Shown here piece by piece: positions 9,749-20,844 of a stretch of DNA of 64,000 nt. Every line of letters begins with the position of its first letter. Within the stretch, counting starts at the first letter, position 1. The notes beneath the pieces were generated by a model. That model was given only the letters and a program-made list of their open reading frames with translations, ran no database searches and had not been told where the DNA came from. Both the position numbers and the translations under genes were made by a program. Location: NCBI RefSeq assembly GCF_002812485.1, contig NZ_CP025003.1, forward strand, positions 1,984,001-2,048,000, written 5' to 3'. The DNA is from Dickeya fangzhongdai (GTDB lineage: Bacteria > Pseudomonadota > Gammaproteobacteria > Enterobacterales > Enterobacteriaceae).

Positions 9749-9770
9749 CATACAGTTAATTGCCATACAG
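9749..9770. repeat. Two-copy 15-bp-period direct repeat in the sfuA leader
   Basis: CATACAG occurs at 9749 and 9764 with similar flanks (TGTCATACAGT and TGCCATACAGT). The second copy ends 16 bases before the sfuA start codon, just before the ribosome binding site AAAGGA. Confidence 0.5.
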
Positions 9771-9786
9771 TGAAAAGGATAATGGT

Positions 9787-10803
9787 ATGAAACGGCGTAT
9801 TGCTTCCCTGTTCCCCGCCACCCTGCTGGCGTCTTCCCTGGTGATGGGGTTCTCCTTCGGCGCGCAGGCTGAAGATGAAGGTATTGTGATTTACAACGCG
9901 CAGCACGAAAACCTGGTGAAATCGTGGGTAGATGGTTTTACTCAGGACACCGGCATTAAAGTCACGCTGCGTAATGGCGGCGACAGCGAATTGGGCAACC
10001 AACTGGTGCAGGAAGGCAATGCCTCTCCGGCCGACGTGTTCCTGACGGAAAACTCGCCGTCGATGGTGCTGGTGGATAACGCCAACCTGTTCGCGCCGCT
10101 GGACGCCGATACGCTGGCGCAGGTGGAGCCGCAGTATCGTCCGTCCCACGGTCGCTGGATCGGCATCGCCGCTCGCTCGACGGTGTTTGTCTACAATCCG
10201 GAGAAACTGACCGAGGCGCAACTGCCGAAGTCGCTGATGGACCTGGCTAAACCGGAATGGAAAGGCCGCTGGGCCGCATCCCCGTCCGGCGCCGACTTCC
10301 AGGCGATCGTCAGCGCGGTGCTGGAGCTGAAAGGCGAGAAAGCGACGCTGGAATGGCTGAAGGCGATGAAAACCAACTTCACCGCTTATAAAGGCAACAG
10401 TACGGTGATGAAAGCGGTGAACGCCGGCCAGATCGACAGCGGCGTTATTTACCACTACTACCCGTTTGTCGACGGCGCTAAAACCGGCGAAAACAGCAAA
10501 AATATCCGTCTGTACTACTTCAAACATCAGGATCCGGGCGCGTTCGTCAGCATCTCCGGCGGCGGCGTGCTGGCCTCCAGCAAGCATAAGCAACAGGCTC
10601 AGGCTTTCGTCAAGTGGATCACCGGTAAGAAAGGTCAGGAAGTGCTGCGTACCAACACCGCCTTTGAATACGCGGTGGGCGTGAATGCCGAGTCCAACCC
10701 GAAACTGGTGCCGCTGAAAGACCTGCAGGCGCCGAAAGTGGACGCCGCCAAACTTAACGGCAAGAAAGTGGTTGAGCTGATGACCGAAGCAGGTCTGCTG
10801 TAA
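9787..10803 (+). CDS. sfuA: Ferric iron ABC transporter, periplasmic binding protein
   Basis: A 338-residue protein that closely resembles Serratia SfuA, the same length as I recall it. Residues 1-31 form a signal peptide ending in AQA. The mature protein begins with the [12 protein letters not shown] strand typical of FbpA-type ferric binding proteins, and the iron-ligating tyrosine pair is in VIYHYYPF. It delivers Fe3+ to the SfuB permease. The start at 9787 is preferred over an upstream in-frame ATG at 9760 because it begins the signal peptide and has AAAGGA upstream. The gene follows a candidate Fur box. Confidence 0.93.
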   Translation: MKRRIASLFPATLLASSLVMGFSFGAQAEDEGIVIYNAQHENLVKSWVDGFTQDTGIKVTLRNGGDSELGNQLVQEGNASPADVFLTENSPSMVLVDNANLFAPLDADTLAQVEPQYRPSHGRWIGIAARSTVFVYNPEKLTEAQLPKSLMDLAKPEWKGRWAASPSGADFQAIVSAVLELKGEKATLEWLKAMKTNFTAYKGNSTVMKAVNAGQIDSGVIYHYYPFVDGAKTGENSKNIRLYYFKHQDPGAFVSISGGGVLASSKHKQQAQAFVKWITGKKGQEVLRTNTAFEYAVGVNAESNPKLVPLKDLQAPKVDAAKLNGKKVVELMTEAGLL

Positions 10804-10837
10804 TGCGTCAGTGCAGGGCGGGAGTACAATAAGGCAT

Positions 10838-12430
10838 ATGGCCGATGTGGAATGGAAAGTCGCCGGCGTCGGTGTGACCCACCCGGTGCGACCGGGGGCG
10901 CGGCCATACCGGATTGCTGGCGGCGGCATGGCGCTGATGGCCTTGCTGTTGTCGTTGCTGGCGTTGCTGCCGTTGGGTTTCGTGGTGGGTATCACCCTTG
11001 AAACCGACTGGGAAACGATAAAAGCGCTGGTGTTCCGGCCTCGGGTCGGGGAACTGCTGCTTAATACCGTATTGCTGGTGGCGGTGACGCTGCCGCTCTG
11101 CACGCTGCTCGGGGTAGCGCTGGCCTGGCTGACCGAGCGTACCACGTTGCCGGGGCGCCGCGCGTGGTCGCTGTTGTTGACCGCGCCGCTGGCGGTACCG
11201 GCCTTTGTTCAAAGTTATGCCTGGATCAGCCTGTTGCCCGGCATGCATGGCCTGGCGGCGGGCGTGTTCCTGTCGGTTCTCGCCTATTTCCCGTTTATTT
11301 ATCTGCCGGCGGCGGCGGTGCTGCGCCGGCTTGATCCCAGCCTGGAAGATGTGGCGACCTCACTGGGCGCCAGACCCTGGCGTGTTTTTTTTCGCGTGGT
11401 GTTGCCGCAGCTACGGCTGGCGGTGTGGGGCGGTTCGCTGCTGATTGCATTGCATCTGCTGGCGGAATACGGCCTGTACGCCATGATTCGCTTCGATACC
11501 TTCACCACCGCAATTTTCGAACAGTTCCAGTCTACCTTTAACGGTCTGGCGGCAAACATGCTGGCGGGCGTACTGGTGTTGTGCTGTCTGGGGCTGCTGT
11601 TGCTGGAAGCGCTGACCCGCGGACGCGCGCGCTATGCCCGCGTCGGCTCCGGCAGCGCCCGTAACCTGACGCCCTGGCGGCTGTCGTCGCCGGCGGCGCT
11701 GGTTTGCGTTTTGTTGCCGCTGGCGTTAACCGTGCTGGCGCTGGGCGTACCGCTGATGACGCTCGCTCGCTGGCTGTGGCTCGGCGGCATGGAGGTGTGG
11801 CGCAACGACGAACTGTGGCCCGCATTGCGCCAGACGTTGTGGCTGGGCGTCAGCGGCGCGGCGCTGGTGACGCTGTGCGCGTTTCCGATGGCCTGGCTGT
11901 CGGTGCGCCATCCGTCGCGGCTGTATCGCCTGCTGGAAGGCTGTAATTACATCACCAGCGCGTTGCCGGGCATTGTGGTGGCGCTGGCGCTGGTCACCGT
12001 AACCATTCATACCCTGCGGCCGCTGTACCAGACCGAATTCACCCTGCTGCTGGCCTATGTGCTGATGTTTATGCCGCGAGCGCTGATTAACCTGCGCGCC
12101 GGCATTGCGCAGGCGCCGGTGGAACTGGAAAACGCCGCGCGCAGTCTGGGATGTTCGCCCGGACGGGCGTTGTGGCGCATCACGCTGCGGCTGGCGGCGC
12201 CGGGCGCAGCGGCCGGGGCGGCGATGGTGTTTCTCGCCGTCACCAACGAATTAACCGCCACGCTGTTGCTGGCGCCGAACGGCACCCGCACGCTGGCGAC
12301 CGGCTTTTGGGCGTTAACCAGTGAAATCGACTATATGGCGGCGGCGCCCTACGCGCTGATTATGGTCGTGCTGTCGCTCCCGCTGACCTGGTTGCTCTAT
12401 TCTCAATCGAAACGTACGGCAGGTTTATGA
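10838..12430 (+). CDS. sfuB: Ferric iron ABC transporter, fused two-domain permease
   Basis: A 530-residue inner-membrane permease with two BPD-type halves, each with the EAA loop that contacts the ATPase ([21 protein letters not shown] near residue 170 and [20 protein letters not shown] near residue 430). About twelve membrane helices are apparent. SfuB and YfuB have this same fused organisation. The gene starts 35 bases after sfuA and overlaps sfuC by 4 bases. The start at 10838 is uncertain: AAGG is very close and GGGAG is 13 bases upstream; an in-frame GTG at 10811 is possible. Confidence 0.92.
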   Translation: MADVEWKVAGVGVTHPVRPGARPYRIAGGGMALMALLLSLLALLPLGFVVGITLETDWETIKALVFRPRVGELLLNTVLLVAVTLPLCTLLGVALAWLTERTTLPGRRAWSLLLTAPLAVPAFVQSYAWISLLPGMHGLAAGVFLSVLAYFPFIYLPAAAVLRRLDPSLEDVATSLGARPWRVFFRVVLPQLRLAVWGGSLLIALHLLAEYGLYAMIRFDTFTTAIFEQFQSTFNGLAANMLAGVLVLCCLGLLLLEALTRGRARYARVGSGSARNLTPWRLSSPAALVCVLLPLALTVLALGVPLMTLARWLWLGGMEVWRNDELWPALRQTLWLGVSGAALVTLCAFPMAWLSVRHPSRLYRLLEGCNYITSALPGIVVALALVTVTIHTLRPLYQTEFTLLLAYVLMFMPRALINLRAGIAQAPVELENAARSLGCSPGRALWRITLRLAAPGAAAGAAMVFLAVTNELTATLLLAPNGTRTLATGFWALTSEIDYMAAAPYALIMVVLSLPLTWLLYSQSKRTAGL

Positions 12431-13461
12431 ATACGCTTGAACTTTATGGCATCGGCAAATCTTTCAATGCCGTCACGGTGCTGGACGGAATCGACTTGCA
12501 GGTTGCGCCGGGCAGCCGTACCGCGATTGTCGGCCCCTCCGGTTCCGGTAAGACGACGTTGCTGCGTATTATTGCCGGTTTCGAAGCGCCGGATAGCGGC
12601 ACCGTGCGTCTGCAAACGCGCGTCGTGGCGGATGCGCACCAGTGGGTGCCGGCGCATCAGCGCGGCATCGGCTTTGTACCGCAGGACGGCGCGCTGTTTC
12701 CGCACTTTACCGTGGCGCAGAACATCGGTTTTGGGCTTGAGGGCAGTAAACAGGATAAACAGCGACGCATCGATGAACTGATGGCGATGGTGTCGCTGGA
12801 CTCGCGGCTGGCGTCACTGTGGCCGCATGAATTATCCGGCGGCCAGCAGCAGCGGGTGGCGCTGGCGCGCGCGTTGTCTCAGCGCCCGACGCTGATGCTG
12901 TTGGATGAACCTTTCTCGGCGCTGGATACTGGCCTGCGCGCCGCGACCCGTCAGGCGGTTTCCGCCCTGCTGGCGGAGGCGGGCGTGGCGTCGATTCTGG
13001 TGACTCACGATCAGGCGGAGGCGTTGTCGTTTGCCGATCAGGTGGCCGTCATGCGGCAAGGGCGGCTGGTGCAGGTGGGATCGCCGCAGTCGTTGTATCT
13101 GCGCCCGGTGGATGAAGCCGCCGCCGCGTTTCTTGGCGACACGCTGGTGCTGTCGGCGCAACTGAAAGACGGGCGCGCCGCGTGCGCGCTGGGCGACATC
13201 GCGGTTGACGATAATCAGTCCGCCGGCGCCGCACGCATCATGCTGCGACCGGAGCAGATTCAGCTCTCGCTGGCCGAGCCGTCGGCGGCGCCGCAGGCGG
13301 TGGTGGCGAACATCGAGTTTGCCGGATTCGTGTCCACGCTGCGCCTGCGAATGACCAACAGCTCGCAGATGATCGAACTGAAAAGCGTCAGCCGGGAAGA
13401 TATCGTCATCGGTTGCGGCGTCAATCTGACGGTAGCCGGGCGGGCGCATCGACTGGATTAG
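12427..13461 (+). CDS. sfuC: Ferric iron ABC transporter, ATP-binding protein
   Basis: A 344-residue ATPase of the FbpC/SfuC family. Walker A is GPSGSGKTT (residues about 37-45), the signature is LSGGQQQR (about 137-144), and Walker B is [12 protein letters not shown] (about 156-167), followed by the switch His in VTHDQAEA. The C-terminal 100 residues form a TOBE-like regulatory domain (MLRPEQIQL). The start overlaps the sfuB stop (ATGA), and it is the last gene of the transporter operon. Confidence 0.94.
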   Translation: MNTLELYGIGKSFNAVTVLDGIDLQVAPGSRTAIVGPSGSGKTTLLRIIAGFEAPDSGTVRLQTRVVADAHQWVPAHQRGIGFVPQDGALFPHFTVAQNIGFGLEGSKQDKQRRIDELMAMVSLDSRLASLWPHELSGGQQQRVALARALSQRPTLMLLDEPFSALDTGLRAATRQAVSALLAEAGVASILVTHDQAEALSFADQVAVMRQGRLVQVGSPQSLYLRPVDEAAAAFLGDTLVLSAQLKDGRAACALGDIAVDDNQSAGAARIMLRPEQIQLSLAEPSAAPQAVVANIEFAGFVSTLRLRMTNSSQMIELKSVSREDIVIGCGVNLTVAGRAHRLD

Positions 13462-13642
13462 TTCCGGCGGCCGCCTTCACTGTGGAGCGCTGGCCGTGGT
13501 CACGCGCCGTGCGGGCGCATAGCCTGCATAAATTGCGATGACCGTTGAGGAAGCGTTATCCGTTGCGTGTAGCATTTTGTGTTAAGCTGAAAAACAGGTG
13601 GGCGTAAGCCCGTTCTGTTTCACTCAATGCAAAGGTTGCATC

Positions 13643-14353
13643 ATGGATCGATTTCCACGTTCTAACGGTTCCATCGTCCAGCAGGCCGGCACCGGTCTGC
13701 AAACTTATATGGCGCAGGTCTATGGCTGGATGACCTGCGGTCTGTTGCTGACCGCGTTTGTTGCCTGGTATGCCGCTAACACCCCGGCGGTGTTGCAGAT
13801 GGTGTTCTCCAGCAAGATCACCTTCTTTGGGCTGGTGATTGCCCAACTGGGACTGGTGTTTGTGCTGTCCGGCATGGTGCACCGCCTGAGCGGCGGCGTC
13901 GCCACCACGCTGTTTATGCTCTATTCCGCGCTGACCGGCCTGACGCTTTCCAGTATTTTCATCGTCTACTCCGGCGAATCCATCGCCAGCACCTTTGTGA
14001 TTACCGCCGGTATGTTCGGCGCCATGAGCCTGTACGGCTATGTCACCAAACGCGACCTGACCGGCATGGGCAGCATGCTGTTCATGGCGCTGATCGGTAT
14101 TCTGCTGGCCACGCTGGTGAATTTCTGGCTGAAAAGCGAAGGGTTGCAGCTTGCCATCACCTACATCGGGGTGCTGGTGTTTGTCGGCCTGACCGCTTAC
14201 GACACGCAGAAACTGAAAAACATCGGTGAAGAGCTGTCGGTCGATGACCGGGACAGTTTCCGCAAGTACTCGATCATGGGCGCGCTGACCCTGTATCTCG
14301 ATTTCATCAACCTGTTCCTGATGCTGCTGCGTTTGTTCGGCAGTCGTCGGTGA
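13643..14353 (+). CDS. ybhL: Bax inhibitor-1 family inner membrane protein
   Basis: A 236-residue protein with seven hydrophobic helices and the family segment YDTQKLKNIGEE near residue 190, matching E. coli YbhL (234 residues). Members of the BI-1/TMBIM family are calcium or proton leak channels; the bacterial role is unsettled. In E. coli ybhL follows moaE directly, whereas here sfuABC lies between. The start at 13643 is chosen because AAAGG precedes it and homologues begin at MDRFPRS. The structured repeat begins 8 bases after its stop. Confidence 0.93.
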   Translation: MDRFPRSNGSIVQQAGTGLQTYMAQVYGWMTCGLLLTAFVAWYAANTPAVLQMVFSSKITFFGLVIAQLGLVFVLSGMVHRLSGGVATTLFMLYSALTGLTLSSIFIVYSGESIASTFVITAGMFGAMSLYGYVTKRDLTGMGSMLFMALIGILLATLVNFWLKSEGLQLAITYIGVLVFVGLTAYDTQKLKNIGEELSVDDRDSFRKYSIMGALTLYLDFINLFLMLLRLFGSRR

Positions 14354-14361
14354 GGGTGTTG

Positions 14362-14711
14362 CAGATTACTGGCAACCCTTCTTAGTTACAGATAATGGGG
14401 CTTTCCGGCGTTAAAACTGTGCTGAGGCAAGCGACTTCGCCGGGTGAGCCGCATGGACGCGGCGAAAGTCCGTGCCGCGCCGGGAGCGCGTCACGGACGG
14501 CCCGAACAGCGAAGTCGAATGCCGAAGGTAGCGCGTAGCGCCACAGTTTAGCCACTAGCCAGTGGTCAAGGAGAGGTGGCGTTTGAACCTCTCCTTGTCG
14601 TGCGTGCTATGAAGTGGCAAAGAAACCACACCGTTTATCCCGCACGAAACCATTCACTGACCAGACATACATCTCCGTTCACAAAACAACACGGCTGTTT
14701 GTCGACAGCCT
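14362..14711 (+). ncRNA. Structured repeat element, copy 1 (putative RNA with terminal hairpin)
   Basis: No coding potential is seen, but the sequence recurs in diverged form at 46181-46534. Nested pairings are visible: AAACTGTG (14414-14421) with CACAGTTT (14542-14549); CGACTTCGC (14432-14440) with GCGAAGTCG (14509-14517); GCCGC/GCGGC (14448-14463); GTCCGTG/CACGGAC (14468-14474/14492-14498) continued by CGCGC/GCGCG; GCGC/GCGC (14531-14541); and an 11-bp stem CAAGGAGAGGT/ACCTCTCCTTG (14567-14577/14587-14597). The element ends in GGCTGT...ACAGCC followed by TTAGAGTTTT. Comparison with copy 2 shows compensatory changes in most stems. It lies between ybhL and the convergent clsB. Strand is assigned from the terminator-like end. 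Confidence 0.75.
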
Positions 14712-14721
14712 TAGAGTTTTG

Positions 14722-15933
14722 TTATTTCTTTTCGCTGTCATCCGTCGGCGGGGGGCCCACCTGGGTTAACTGCGGGCTGTGCGCCGGCAACCAGCCGACC
14801 ATCGACGGGAAGCGTTTCAGGAAATGGAACACCACTACGTTTTTGAGCATCTGCCAGTACGAGCGTTTCGGTAGTTGCGCAGGGTCAACCCGTACGCAGT
14901 CTTCGCGAATAAGCTGGTGCAGGTTGTCCCGCAGTTGCTGGTTGAAGTCGCGGTCATTGATGATCAGATTGGCTTCGAGGTTGAGCGCCAGACTGAGCGG
15001 ATCCAGGTTGCTGGAGCCAATGGTGGTCCAGTATTCATCCTGCAACGCGACCTTGCCGTGCAACGGCTGACGACGGTATTCATAAATGTCCACCCCGGCT
15101 TTCACCAGCCAGGGATAGAGCAGACGCGCGCCTACCAGAACGATCGGCATATCCGGCTGTCCCTGAATGATCAACCGTACCCGCACATCTCGTCGCGCGG
15201 CCTTGCGCATCGCCCGCAGCAGGCGATAGCCGGGGAAAAAATAGGCATTGGCGATCACCACCTCGCGTTTGGCTCGTCGCAGCATCAGCAGGTATTGACG
15301 TTCGATGTCGCGCCGGTGCAGACCGTTGTCGCGCCAGACAAACAGCGCCTGCGCGTTACCGGGGTGGGGGTTGCGCACGGCGCGGCGAAAGCGTCGCCGC
15401 CACCAGATGCGCGGCTCCTCATCATGGGCCAGCGCCGCCAGCACAAACCGGTAGATATCGTCCACTACCGGGCCGCGCACTTTAACGGCGTAATCCTGCT
15501 TGGCTTCCGGGCCGTAGTCGCTCAGGTGGTCGGCCGAGTAGTTGATGCCGCCTATCCAGGCGGTGTGGCTGTCCACCACCACGATCTTGCGGTGCAGACG
15601 CCGGAACAGGTTGGTACGCATCAGGCCGAACAGGCGTGGGCGCGGGTCGTAAAAATGGAAGCGTACGCCGGCTTCCACCATCGGTGCGAGAAAGGCGGGC
15701 GACAGGTCGTGCGAACCATAGCCGTCGGCGGTGGCATCCACGCTGACGCCGCGCTGCGCCGCCGCGATCAGCGCTTCCCGCAACGCGTAGCCGACCTTGT
15801 CCTCAAACCAGATGAAGGTTTCCAGCACCACCCGATTGCGGGCCTGACGGATCGCGTCAAACACGCTGGGATAGAATTCGTCGCCATTCACCAGTAGTTC
15901 AATTTGGTTGCCGTCGCGCCATTCGGTTTTCAC
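14722..15933 (-). CDS. clsB: Cardiolipin synthase B
   Basis: A 403-residue phospholipase D superfamily enzyme matching E. coli ClsB (YbhO, 413 residues), which makes cardiolipin from phosphatidylglycerol. Both HKD motifs are present: HRKIVVVD near residue 114 and HGKVALQD near residue 293, each followed by the Gly/Ser-rich loop (WIGGIN and TIGSSN). The start overlaps the stop of ybhP by 4 bases, so the two form a transcription unit as in E. coli. Its 3' end abuts the structured repeat. Confidence 0.96.
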   Translation of the reverse strand: MKTEWRDGNQIELLVNGDEFYPSVFDAIRQARNRVVLETFIWFEDKVGYALREALIAAAQRGVSVDATADGYGSHDLSPAFLAPMVEAGVRFHFYDPRPRLFGLMRTNLFRRLHRKIVVVDSHTAWIGGINYSADHLSDYGPEAKQDYAVKVRGPVVDDIYRFVLAALAHDEEPRIWWRRRFRRAVRNPHPGNAQALFVWRDNGLHRRDIERQYLLMLRRAKREVVIANAYFFPGYRLLRAMRKAARRDVRVRLIIQGQPDMPIVLVGARLLYPWLVKAGVDIYEYRRQPLHGKVALQDEYWTTIGSSNLDPLSLALNLEANLIINDRDFNQQLRDNLHQLIREDCVRVDPAQLPKRSYWQMLKNVVVFHFLKRFPSMVGWLPAHSPQLTQVGPPPTDDSEKK

Positions 15934-16700
15934 AAATGAATCTCCACCGCCAGCGGCGCATGATCGGACAAGTGCGACCAGGGTTTGGACGGCAGCAACT
16001 TCGGTACGCTGGTTCGGGCGTTGCGCACATAGATGCGGTCGAGGCGCAGCAATGGAAAGCGAGCCGGAAAGGTCCGTGCCGGTTTACCGAAATGCTGACT
16101 GAATACCTCTTCCAGACCGGCGCTGCGTTTCAGCAGGGCGCTGGCTTTCATCTGCCAGTCATTGAAATCTCCGGCGACGATCAGGGGCACCTCGGCGGGT
16201 AGCGTCGCCAGCAGGTCGCACAATAATGTCATTTGCTGTCGCCGGTGCGAGGCGGTGAGCCCCATGTGTACGCACACGATGTGGATATGTAAATCCCGGT
16301 TGGGGACTTTCAGTACGCAATGCAGGATGCCGCGTTTGGCTTTTTCGGATACCGATACGTCCAGATTGCGATAGCTGAAAATGGGAAAGCGCGACAGCAC
16401 CGCGTTGCCGTGCTCGCCTTCCGGGTAGACCGCATTGCGCCCGTAGGCGTAATCGTTCCACATGGTTTCCGCCAGAAACTCGTAGTGCGAGGTGTCCGGC
16501 CAGTGTTCTACCTGCAGCGGATGGGTGGAATGGCGGCCCAGCACTTCCTGCAGACAGACGATATCGGCGGAAACCGAGCGTACGGCATCGCGCAGTTCCG
16601 GCAGGATGAAGCGGCGGTTCAGTGCGCTGAACCCTTTATGGGTATTGATGGTCAGCACGGTGAAAGAAAACCCCAATGACGGTTGCGAGACGGTATCCAT
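15930..16700 (-). CDS. ybhP: Endonuclease/exonuclease/phosphatase family protein YbhP
   Basis: A 256-residue EEP-superfamily protein with the expected metal-dependent hydrolase landmarks: TINTHKG near the start, the catalytic Glu in VCLQEV, VAGDFND and the terminal SDHAPL motif. The substrate is unknown; in E. coli the gene pairs with clsB. A start at 16700 is chosen because GGGAAAACA lies upstream and the in-frame extension to 16970 overlaps ybhR and reads as low-quality Arg-rich sequence. Confidence 0.93.
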   Translation of the reverse strand: MDTVSQPSLGFSFTVLTINTHKGFSALNRRFILPELRDAVRSVSADIVCLQEVLGRHSTHPLQVEHWPDTSHYEFLAETMWNDYAYGRNAVYPEGEHGNAVLSRFPIFSYRNLDVSVSEKAKRGILHCVLKVPNRDLHIHIVCVHMGLTASHRRQQMTLLCDLLATLPAEVPLIVAGDFNDWQMKASALLKRSAGLEEVFSQHFGKPARTFPARFPLLRLDRIYVRNARTSVPKLLPSKPWSHLSDHAPLAVEIHL

Positions 16701-16792
16701 TGTTTTCCCTCGTTCCCAAGTAGCTGAATAATCAGTGTAGTCAGTGTTTGGCAAAGCGTCGCTGACGGCGGGCGCCGGCGGTTTGCGCCAGC

Positions 16793-17899
16793 CTAGCCAA
16801 TCTTGCGCCGAAACAGGGCGTAGGCGGCGCTGCCGGTGGTGGCGGTGATTGCCAGCAGCGGCCACACCCCGCGCCAGACCACGGCCAGGCTGGCGTTTTT
16901 CAGATATATCTGTTTGGTAATATCGGTGAAATGGCGCACCGGGTTGACCCAGGTAAGCTGTTGCAGCCATAACGGCATATTCTCGACGGGCGACACGTAG
17001 CCGGACAACAGAATGGCGGGCATTACGAAGACAAAGACGCCGATGAACGCCTGTTGCTGGGTGGAACAGAGCGAAGAAATCAGCAGCCCGAACCCTACCA
17101 GCGACAGCCCGTACACCAGCATGCTGAGGTAGAACAGCAGCAGCGAGCCGGAAAACGGGATGCGGTAGGCGAGGATGCCGGCCGCCAGCACGATGCTGGC
17201 CTGAACGGTGGCGACAATCAGCGCCGGCACCGCCTTACCGACAAAGATCTGCCCGGTGGACAACGGCGAAACCAGCAGCTGTTCCAGCGTGCCCTGTTCC
17301 CGTTCGCGCGCCACCGACAGCGCGGTGACGATCAACACGCCAATGGTGGTGATCAGCGCCACCAGCGACGGCACCACGAACCATTTGTAGTCCAGATTCG
17401 GGTTGTACCAGTGACGAATCACCAGCTTGCTCTGGTGCGTCAGCGCCGGATCGTTCAACTGCTCTAACTGATAATCCTGCACGATCTGTTGTACATAGCG
17501 GGCGGCGATCTGGGCGCTGTTGGAGTGGCGTCCATCGAGCAGAAGCTGGATGCTGGTCGGCGTGCCGCTGACCAACTGGCGCGAGAAATCGGGCGGGAAG
17601 CGCACCAGCAGCAGCGCCCGCTGGTTATCGATCGTGGGCGCGATGTCCTGCGGGTTGTGCAGGGTGATGACCCGAGAAAAGGCGCTGGCGCTGGCGAAAC
17701 GCTGCGTCAGCTCCACCGAAGCCGGGCCGTTGTCTTCGCTGTAAATGGCGAGCGTGGCGTCGGTGACGTCCAGCGTGGCGGCGAACGGGAACAGTAACAC
17801 CTGCAGCAGCACCGGCAACACCAGAATGGCGCGGGTTTGCGGCTCGCGCAGCAATGACTGAAGCTCTTTGCGGATCAGCGTCCACAGACGATGCAACAT
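16793..17899 (-). CDS. ybhR: ABC-2 type exporter permease YbhR
   Basis: A 368-residue inner-membrane permease, near-identical in layout to E. coli YbhR: an N-terminal helix after [12 protein letters not shown], a large periplasmic domain (residues about 45-170), then five helices with the AREREQGT segment between the second and third. It pairs with YbhS. The YbhFSR exporter of E. coli affects tolerance to cefoperazone and chloramphenicol and Na+/Li+ efflux. A start at 17899 is chosen on homologue alignment. It is the last gene of ybhGFSR. Confidence 0.94.
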   Translation of the reverse strand: MLHRLWTLIRKELQSLLREPQTRAILVLPVLLQVLLFPFAATLDVTDATLAIYSEDNGPASVELTQRFASASAFSRVITLHNPQDIAPTIDNQRALLLVRFPPDFSRQLVSGTPTSIQLLLDGRHSNSAQIAARYVQQIVQDYQLEQLNDPALTHQSKLVIRHWYNPNLDYKWFVVPSLVALITTIGVLIVTALSVAREREQGTLEQLLVSPLSTGQIFVGKAVPALIVATVQASIVLAAGILAYRIPFSGSLLLFYLSMLVYGLSLVGFGLLISSLCSTQQQAFIGVFVFVMPAILLSGYVSPVENMPLWLQQLTWVNPVRHFTDITKQIYLKNASLAVVWRGVWPLLAITATTGSAAYALFRRKIG

Positions 17900-17963
17900 A
17901 CTCTTTTCCCTCATCAGCGTGCCGGCATACATCCGGCACGGCCCGGTGGATGAATTACCGCAC

Positions 17964-19109
17964 CTAATCCAGTCGGCGGCGGGTTTTCCAGGCGGTCAGG
18001 CCGATGAAAAACACCGCGGACGTCATTAAAAACAGCAGGTTCATCAGCAGCACGCTACCGATATTCCCGGCCAGAAACAGGGTTTGCAGCGTGCTGACGA
18101 AATAGCGGGCGGGGATCAGGTACGACACCGCCTGTACCGGCACCGGCATGCTGTGGATTTCGAAAATAAACCCGGACAGCATTACCGCCGGCAGAAAGGC
18201 GGCGTTGAGCGCCACCATCGCCGCGTTGAACTGATTACGGGTCAGGGTGGAAATCAGCAACCCCATCCCCAGCGTACTGGCGAGAAACAGGCTGCTCAGG
18301 CCGAACAGCAGCCACAGCGAGCCGCGATAAGGCACCCCCAGCACAAACACCGCCACTACTACGCACAGGGCCATAGCGATCATCCCCAGCACGTAATAGG
18401 GGAGCAATTTGGTGAGCAGCAGTTCGGCGCGGGTGACCTGCGTTGAAAGCAGCGCTTCCATGGTGCCGCGTTCCCACTCGCGGGCGATCACCAGCGAGGT
18501 CAGGATCGCGCCGATCACTGTCATGATGATGGTAATGGCGCCGGGAATGATGAAATGCCGGCTGATGGCGGCGGCGTTGAACCAGTAGCGGGTCTGCACC
18601 TCAATCAGCGGTTGATAGCGGCCGCCGTGGTCCTGCGCGTATTGCTGCTGCCAGAGTTGCCACACCCCCTGAGCGTAGCCCTGCACGAATTGCGCGGTAT
18701 TCGGCTCGCTGCCGTCGGTGATGACCTGAATCGGCGCGCGATCCTGCGGGTGCGCCAGCCGTTTGGCGAAGTCGGCCGGGATGACCACCAGACCGCGAAT
18801 CTGCCCGGCCTGCATCCGTGCTATCAGCGCCGGGCGGTTATCGCTGAGGGTGACGGACAGAAAGGGCGAGCCGGTAAAGGCGCGCGCCAGGCTATCGGCC
18901 TCGGCGCTGTGTTGCTCCATCAGTACGCCGACGTTCAGGCGGCTGGAGTCGAGGTTGATGCCGTAGCCGAAGATGAACAGCAACAACAGCGGGATGACGA
19001 AAGCGATCAGCGCGCTGCTGGGGTCGCGCAGGATCTGGCGGGTTTCCTTCAGGCACAGCGCGCGTAAGCGTCGCCAGGAAAAACGTTTATCGTCAATTGG
19101 TGGTGACAT
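17964..19109 (-). CDS. ybhS: ABC-2 type exporter permease YbhS
   Basis: A 381-residue permease parallel to Ybh[16 protein letters not shown] before the first helix, a periplasmic domain, then the [13 protein letters not shown] segment and a GLGLI-rich helix bundle. It matches E. coli YbhS (377 residues). The start at 19109 overlaps the 3' end of ybhF by 17 bases; an in-frame GTG/ATG at 19127 would extend the overlap. Confidence 0.94.
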   Translation of the reverse strand: MSPPIDDKRFSWRRLRALCLKETRQILRDPSSALIAFVIPLLLLFIFGYGINLDSSRLNVGVLMEQHSAEADSLARAFTGSPFLSVTLSDNRPALIARMQAGQIRGLVVIPADFAKRLAHPQDRAPIQVITDGSEPNTAQFVQGYAQGVWQLWQQQYAQDHGGRYQPLIEVQTRYWFNAAAISRHFIIPGAITIIMTVIGAILTSLVIAREWERGTMEALLSTQVTRAELLLTKLLPYYVLGMIAMALCVVVAVFVLGVPYRGSLWLLFGLSSLFLASTLGMGLLISTLTRNQFNAAMVALNAAFLPAVMLSGFIFEIHSMPVPVQAVSYLIPARYFVSTLQTLFLAGNIGSVLLMNLLFLMTSAVFFIGLTAWKTRRRLD

Positions 19110-20844
19110 GGCCGGCCTCCTGATCATAGGCCTGCACCAGCGTGATGAACGCCTGCTCCATGGTCGGCTCCGGCGCGTCGTCGCTGGCGGCCTGACGTTT
19201 CAGGTCATCCGGCGTGCCGCTGGCGATGAGCCGGCCGCGGTACACCAGCCCGATGCGGTCGCAGTATTCGGCTTCGTCCATAAAATGGGTGGTGACCATC
19301 ACCGTCACGCCTTTGTCCACCATGCCGTTGATGTGTTGCCAGAACTCCCGGCGGGTAAACGGGTCGACGCCGGAGGTGGGCTCGTCAAGAAACAGGATGT
19401 CCGGTTCGTGCATCAGCGCGCAGGCCAGCGCCAGCCGCTGGCGGAAACCGAGCGGCAGCGCGTCGGGCGTTTGCTGGAAGATCGGATGAAAGTTGAACGC
19501 CTGCGCCATACTGTCCACCTTATCCTGCTGATGCTGGCCGCGCAGGCCGTAAACGCCGGAGAAAAAGCGCAGGTTTTGTTCCACGGTCAGGTTGCCGTAC
19601 AGCGAAAATTTTTGCGCCATGTAGCCGAGATGCTGTCGCGCCCGGCCGGAACGGGTCTTGAGGTCCATATCCAGCACCAGCGCCTGACCTTCGGTCGGCG
19701 TCAGCAGGCCGCACATCATGCGAAAGGTGGTGGATTTCCCCGCGCCGTTCGGCCCCAGCAGGCCGAAGATTTCACCGCGGCGCACCTGAAAATTCACCCG
19801 GTCGGTGGCGGCGAAATCGCCGAATTTCTTGGTCAGGTTCCGCGCTTCGATCACCGTCTCCCCGCGGTGAGTGTCCAACTGCGGCAGAATAGCCGCCAGC
19901 GACGAGGTGGCGCTCGGCCCGCCGCCCAGCAGGTCGATGAACGCATCTTCAAAGCGCGGCGCGGTGTCCTGCACGCTGTCCGGCGGCAATTTGAGGGCGT
20001 GCAGCAGCGCGGCGCGATCCGCCTGCGGTTTCAGAATCAGCCGCACGTAGCGCCCCTGAATCACGCCGTCGCTCACCTGCGGCTGACGCAGCGCCTGTTG
20101 CAGTAGACGGCGGTGGTTGCTGCCCGGTTGGTCGAGCAGCAGGCAGCGGCCCGCCATCCGCTGCGTTAGGTCGGCGGGGGCGCCCCGGTAGAGCAATTCG
20201 CCTTCGTTAAGCAGCAGCACGTCGCGGCACTGTTCGGCCTCGTCCAGATAGGAGGTGCTCCACAGAATCAGCATGCCGTCGTCCGCCAGTTCATGCACCA
20301 TCCGCCACAGTTCGCGGCGGGAGATCGGGTCGACGCCGACCCCCGGTTCATCCAACAGCAACACGCCGGGCTGCCCCAGCAGGGTGCAGGCCAGCCCCAG
20401 TTTCTGCTTCATGCCGCCGGAGAGTTTGCCCGCCAGCCGGGTGGTGAAGCGGGTGAGGTCGGTAAACTGCAACAGCCGATCAAAGGTGGCGCGCCGGATG
20501 TCGCCGGTGATGCCGCGCAGGTCGGCGTACAGCGTCAGGTTTTCCATCACGGTGAGGTCTTCGTACAGGCCGAATTTCTGCGGCATGTAACCGAGCCGGG
20601 CATGTAACTGGCGGTCATCGGCGATCGGGTCCAGCCCCAGCACCCGAATCGTGCCCGCGCTGGGCGTCAGCAATCCGGCCAGCATGCGCATCAGCGTGGT
20701 CTTGCCGGCGCCGTCCGGCCCCACCAGCCCGGTGACCGCGCCGGCGCGAATCTCGGCGCTCAACTGCGCCAGCGCCGGTTTCGTCATGCCGTCGAAGCGT
20801 TTTTCCAGCGCGTCGAGGCGGATCAGCGGCGGGTCACTGGTCAT
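19093..20844 (-). CDS. ybhF: Double ATP-binding protein of the YbhFSR exporter
   Basis: A 583-residue fusion of two ABC ATPase domains (E. coli YbhF, 578). Domain 1 has Walker [10 protein letters not shown] near residue 40, signature LSGGMKQKL and Walker [12 protein letters not shown]; domain 2 has Walker [11 protein letters not shown] near residue 363 and Walker [12 protein letters not shown]. The second signature is divergent ([10 protein letters not shown] instead of LSGGQ), a known feature of this family branch. It overlaps ybhG by 11 bases. Confidence 0.95.
   Translation of the reverse strand: MTSDPPLIRLDALEKRFDGMTKPALAQLSAEIRAGAVTGLVGPDGAGKTTLMRMLAGLLTPSAGTIRVLGLDPIADDRQLHARLGYMPQKFGLYEDLTVMENLTLYADLRGITGDIRRATFDRLLQFTDLTRFTTRLAGKLSGGMKQKLGLACTLLGQPGVLLLDEPGVGVDPISRRELWRMVHELADDGMLILWSTSYLDEAEQCRDVLLLNEGELLYRGAPADLTQRMAGRCLLLDQPGSNHRRLLQQALRQPQVSDGVIQGRYVRLILKPQADRAALLHALKLPPDSVQDTAPRFEDAFIDLLGGGPSATSSLAAILPQLDTHRGETVIEARNLTKKFGDFAATDRVNFQVRRGEIFGLLGPNGAGKSTTFRMMCGLLTPTEGQALVLDMDLKTRSGRARQHLGYMAQKFSLYGNLTVEQNLRFFSGVYGLRGQHQQDKVDSMAQAFNFHPIFQQTPDALPLGFRQRLALACALMHEPDILFLDEPTSGVDPFTRREFWQHINGMVDKGVTVMVTTHFMDEAEYCDRIGLVYRGRLIASGTPDDLKRQAASDDAPEPTMEQAFITLVQAYDQEAGHVTTN

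Noticed and set aside
13504..13518. Terminator after sfuC
   Set aside because: GCGCC/GGCGC hairpin has only 5 bp and no T-run; it is not distinguishable from chance in GC-rich DNA.
14441..14500. Resemblance of the repeat to group II intron domain V
   Set aside because: Only GAGCCG and a nearby AT match; the 34-nt domain V hairpin with its AGC triad and bulge is absent and no reverse transcriptase is present.
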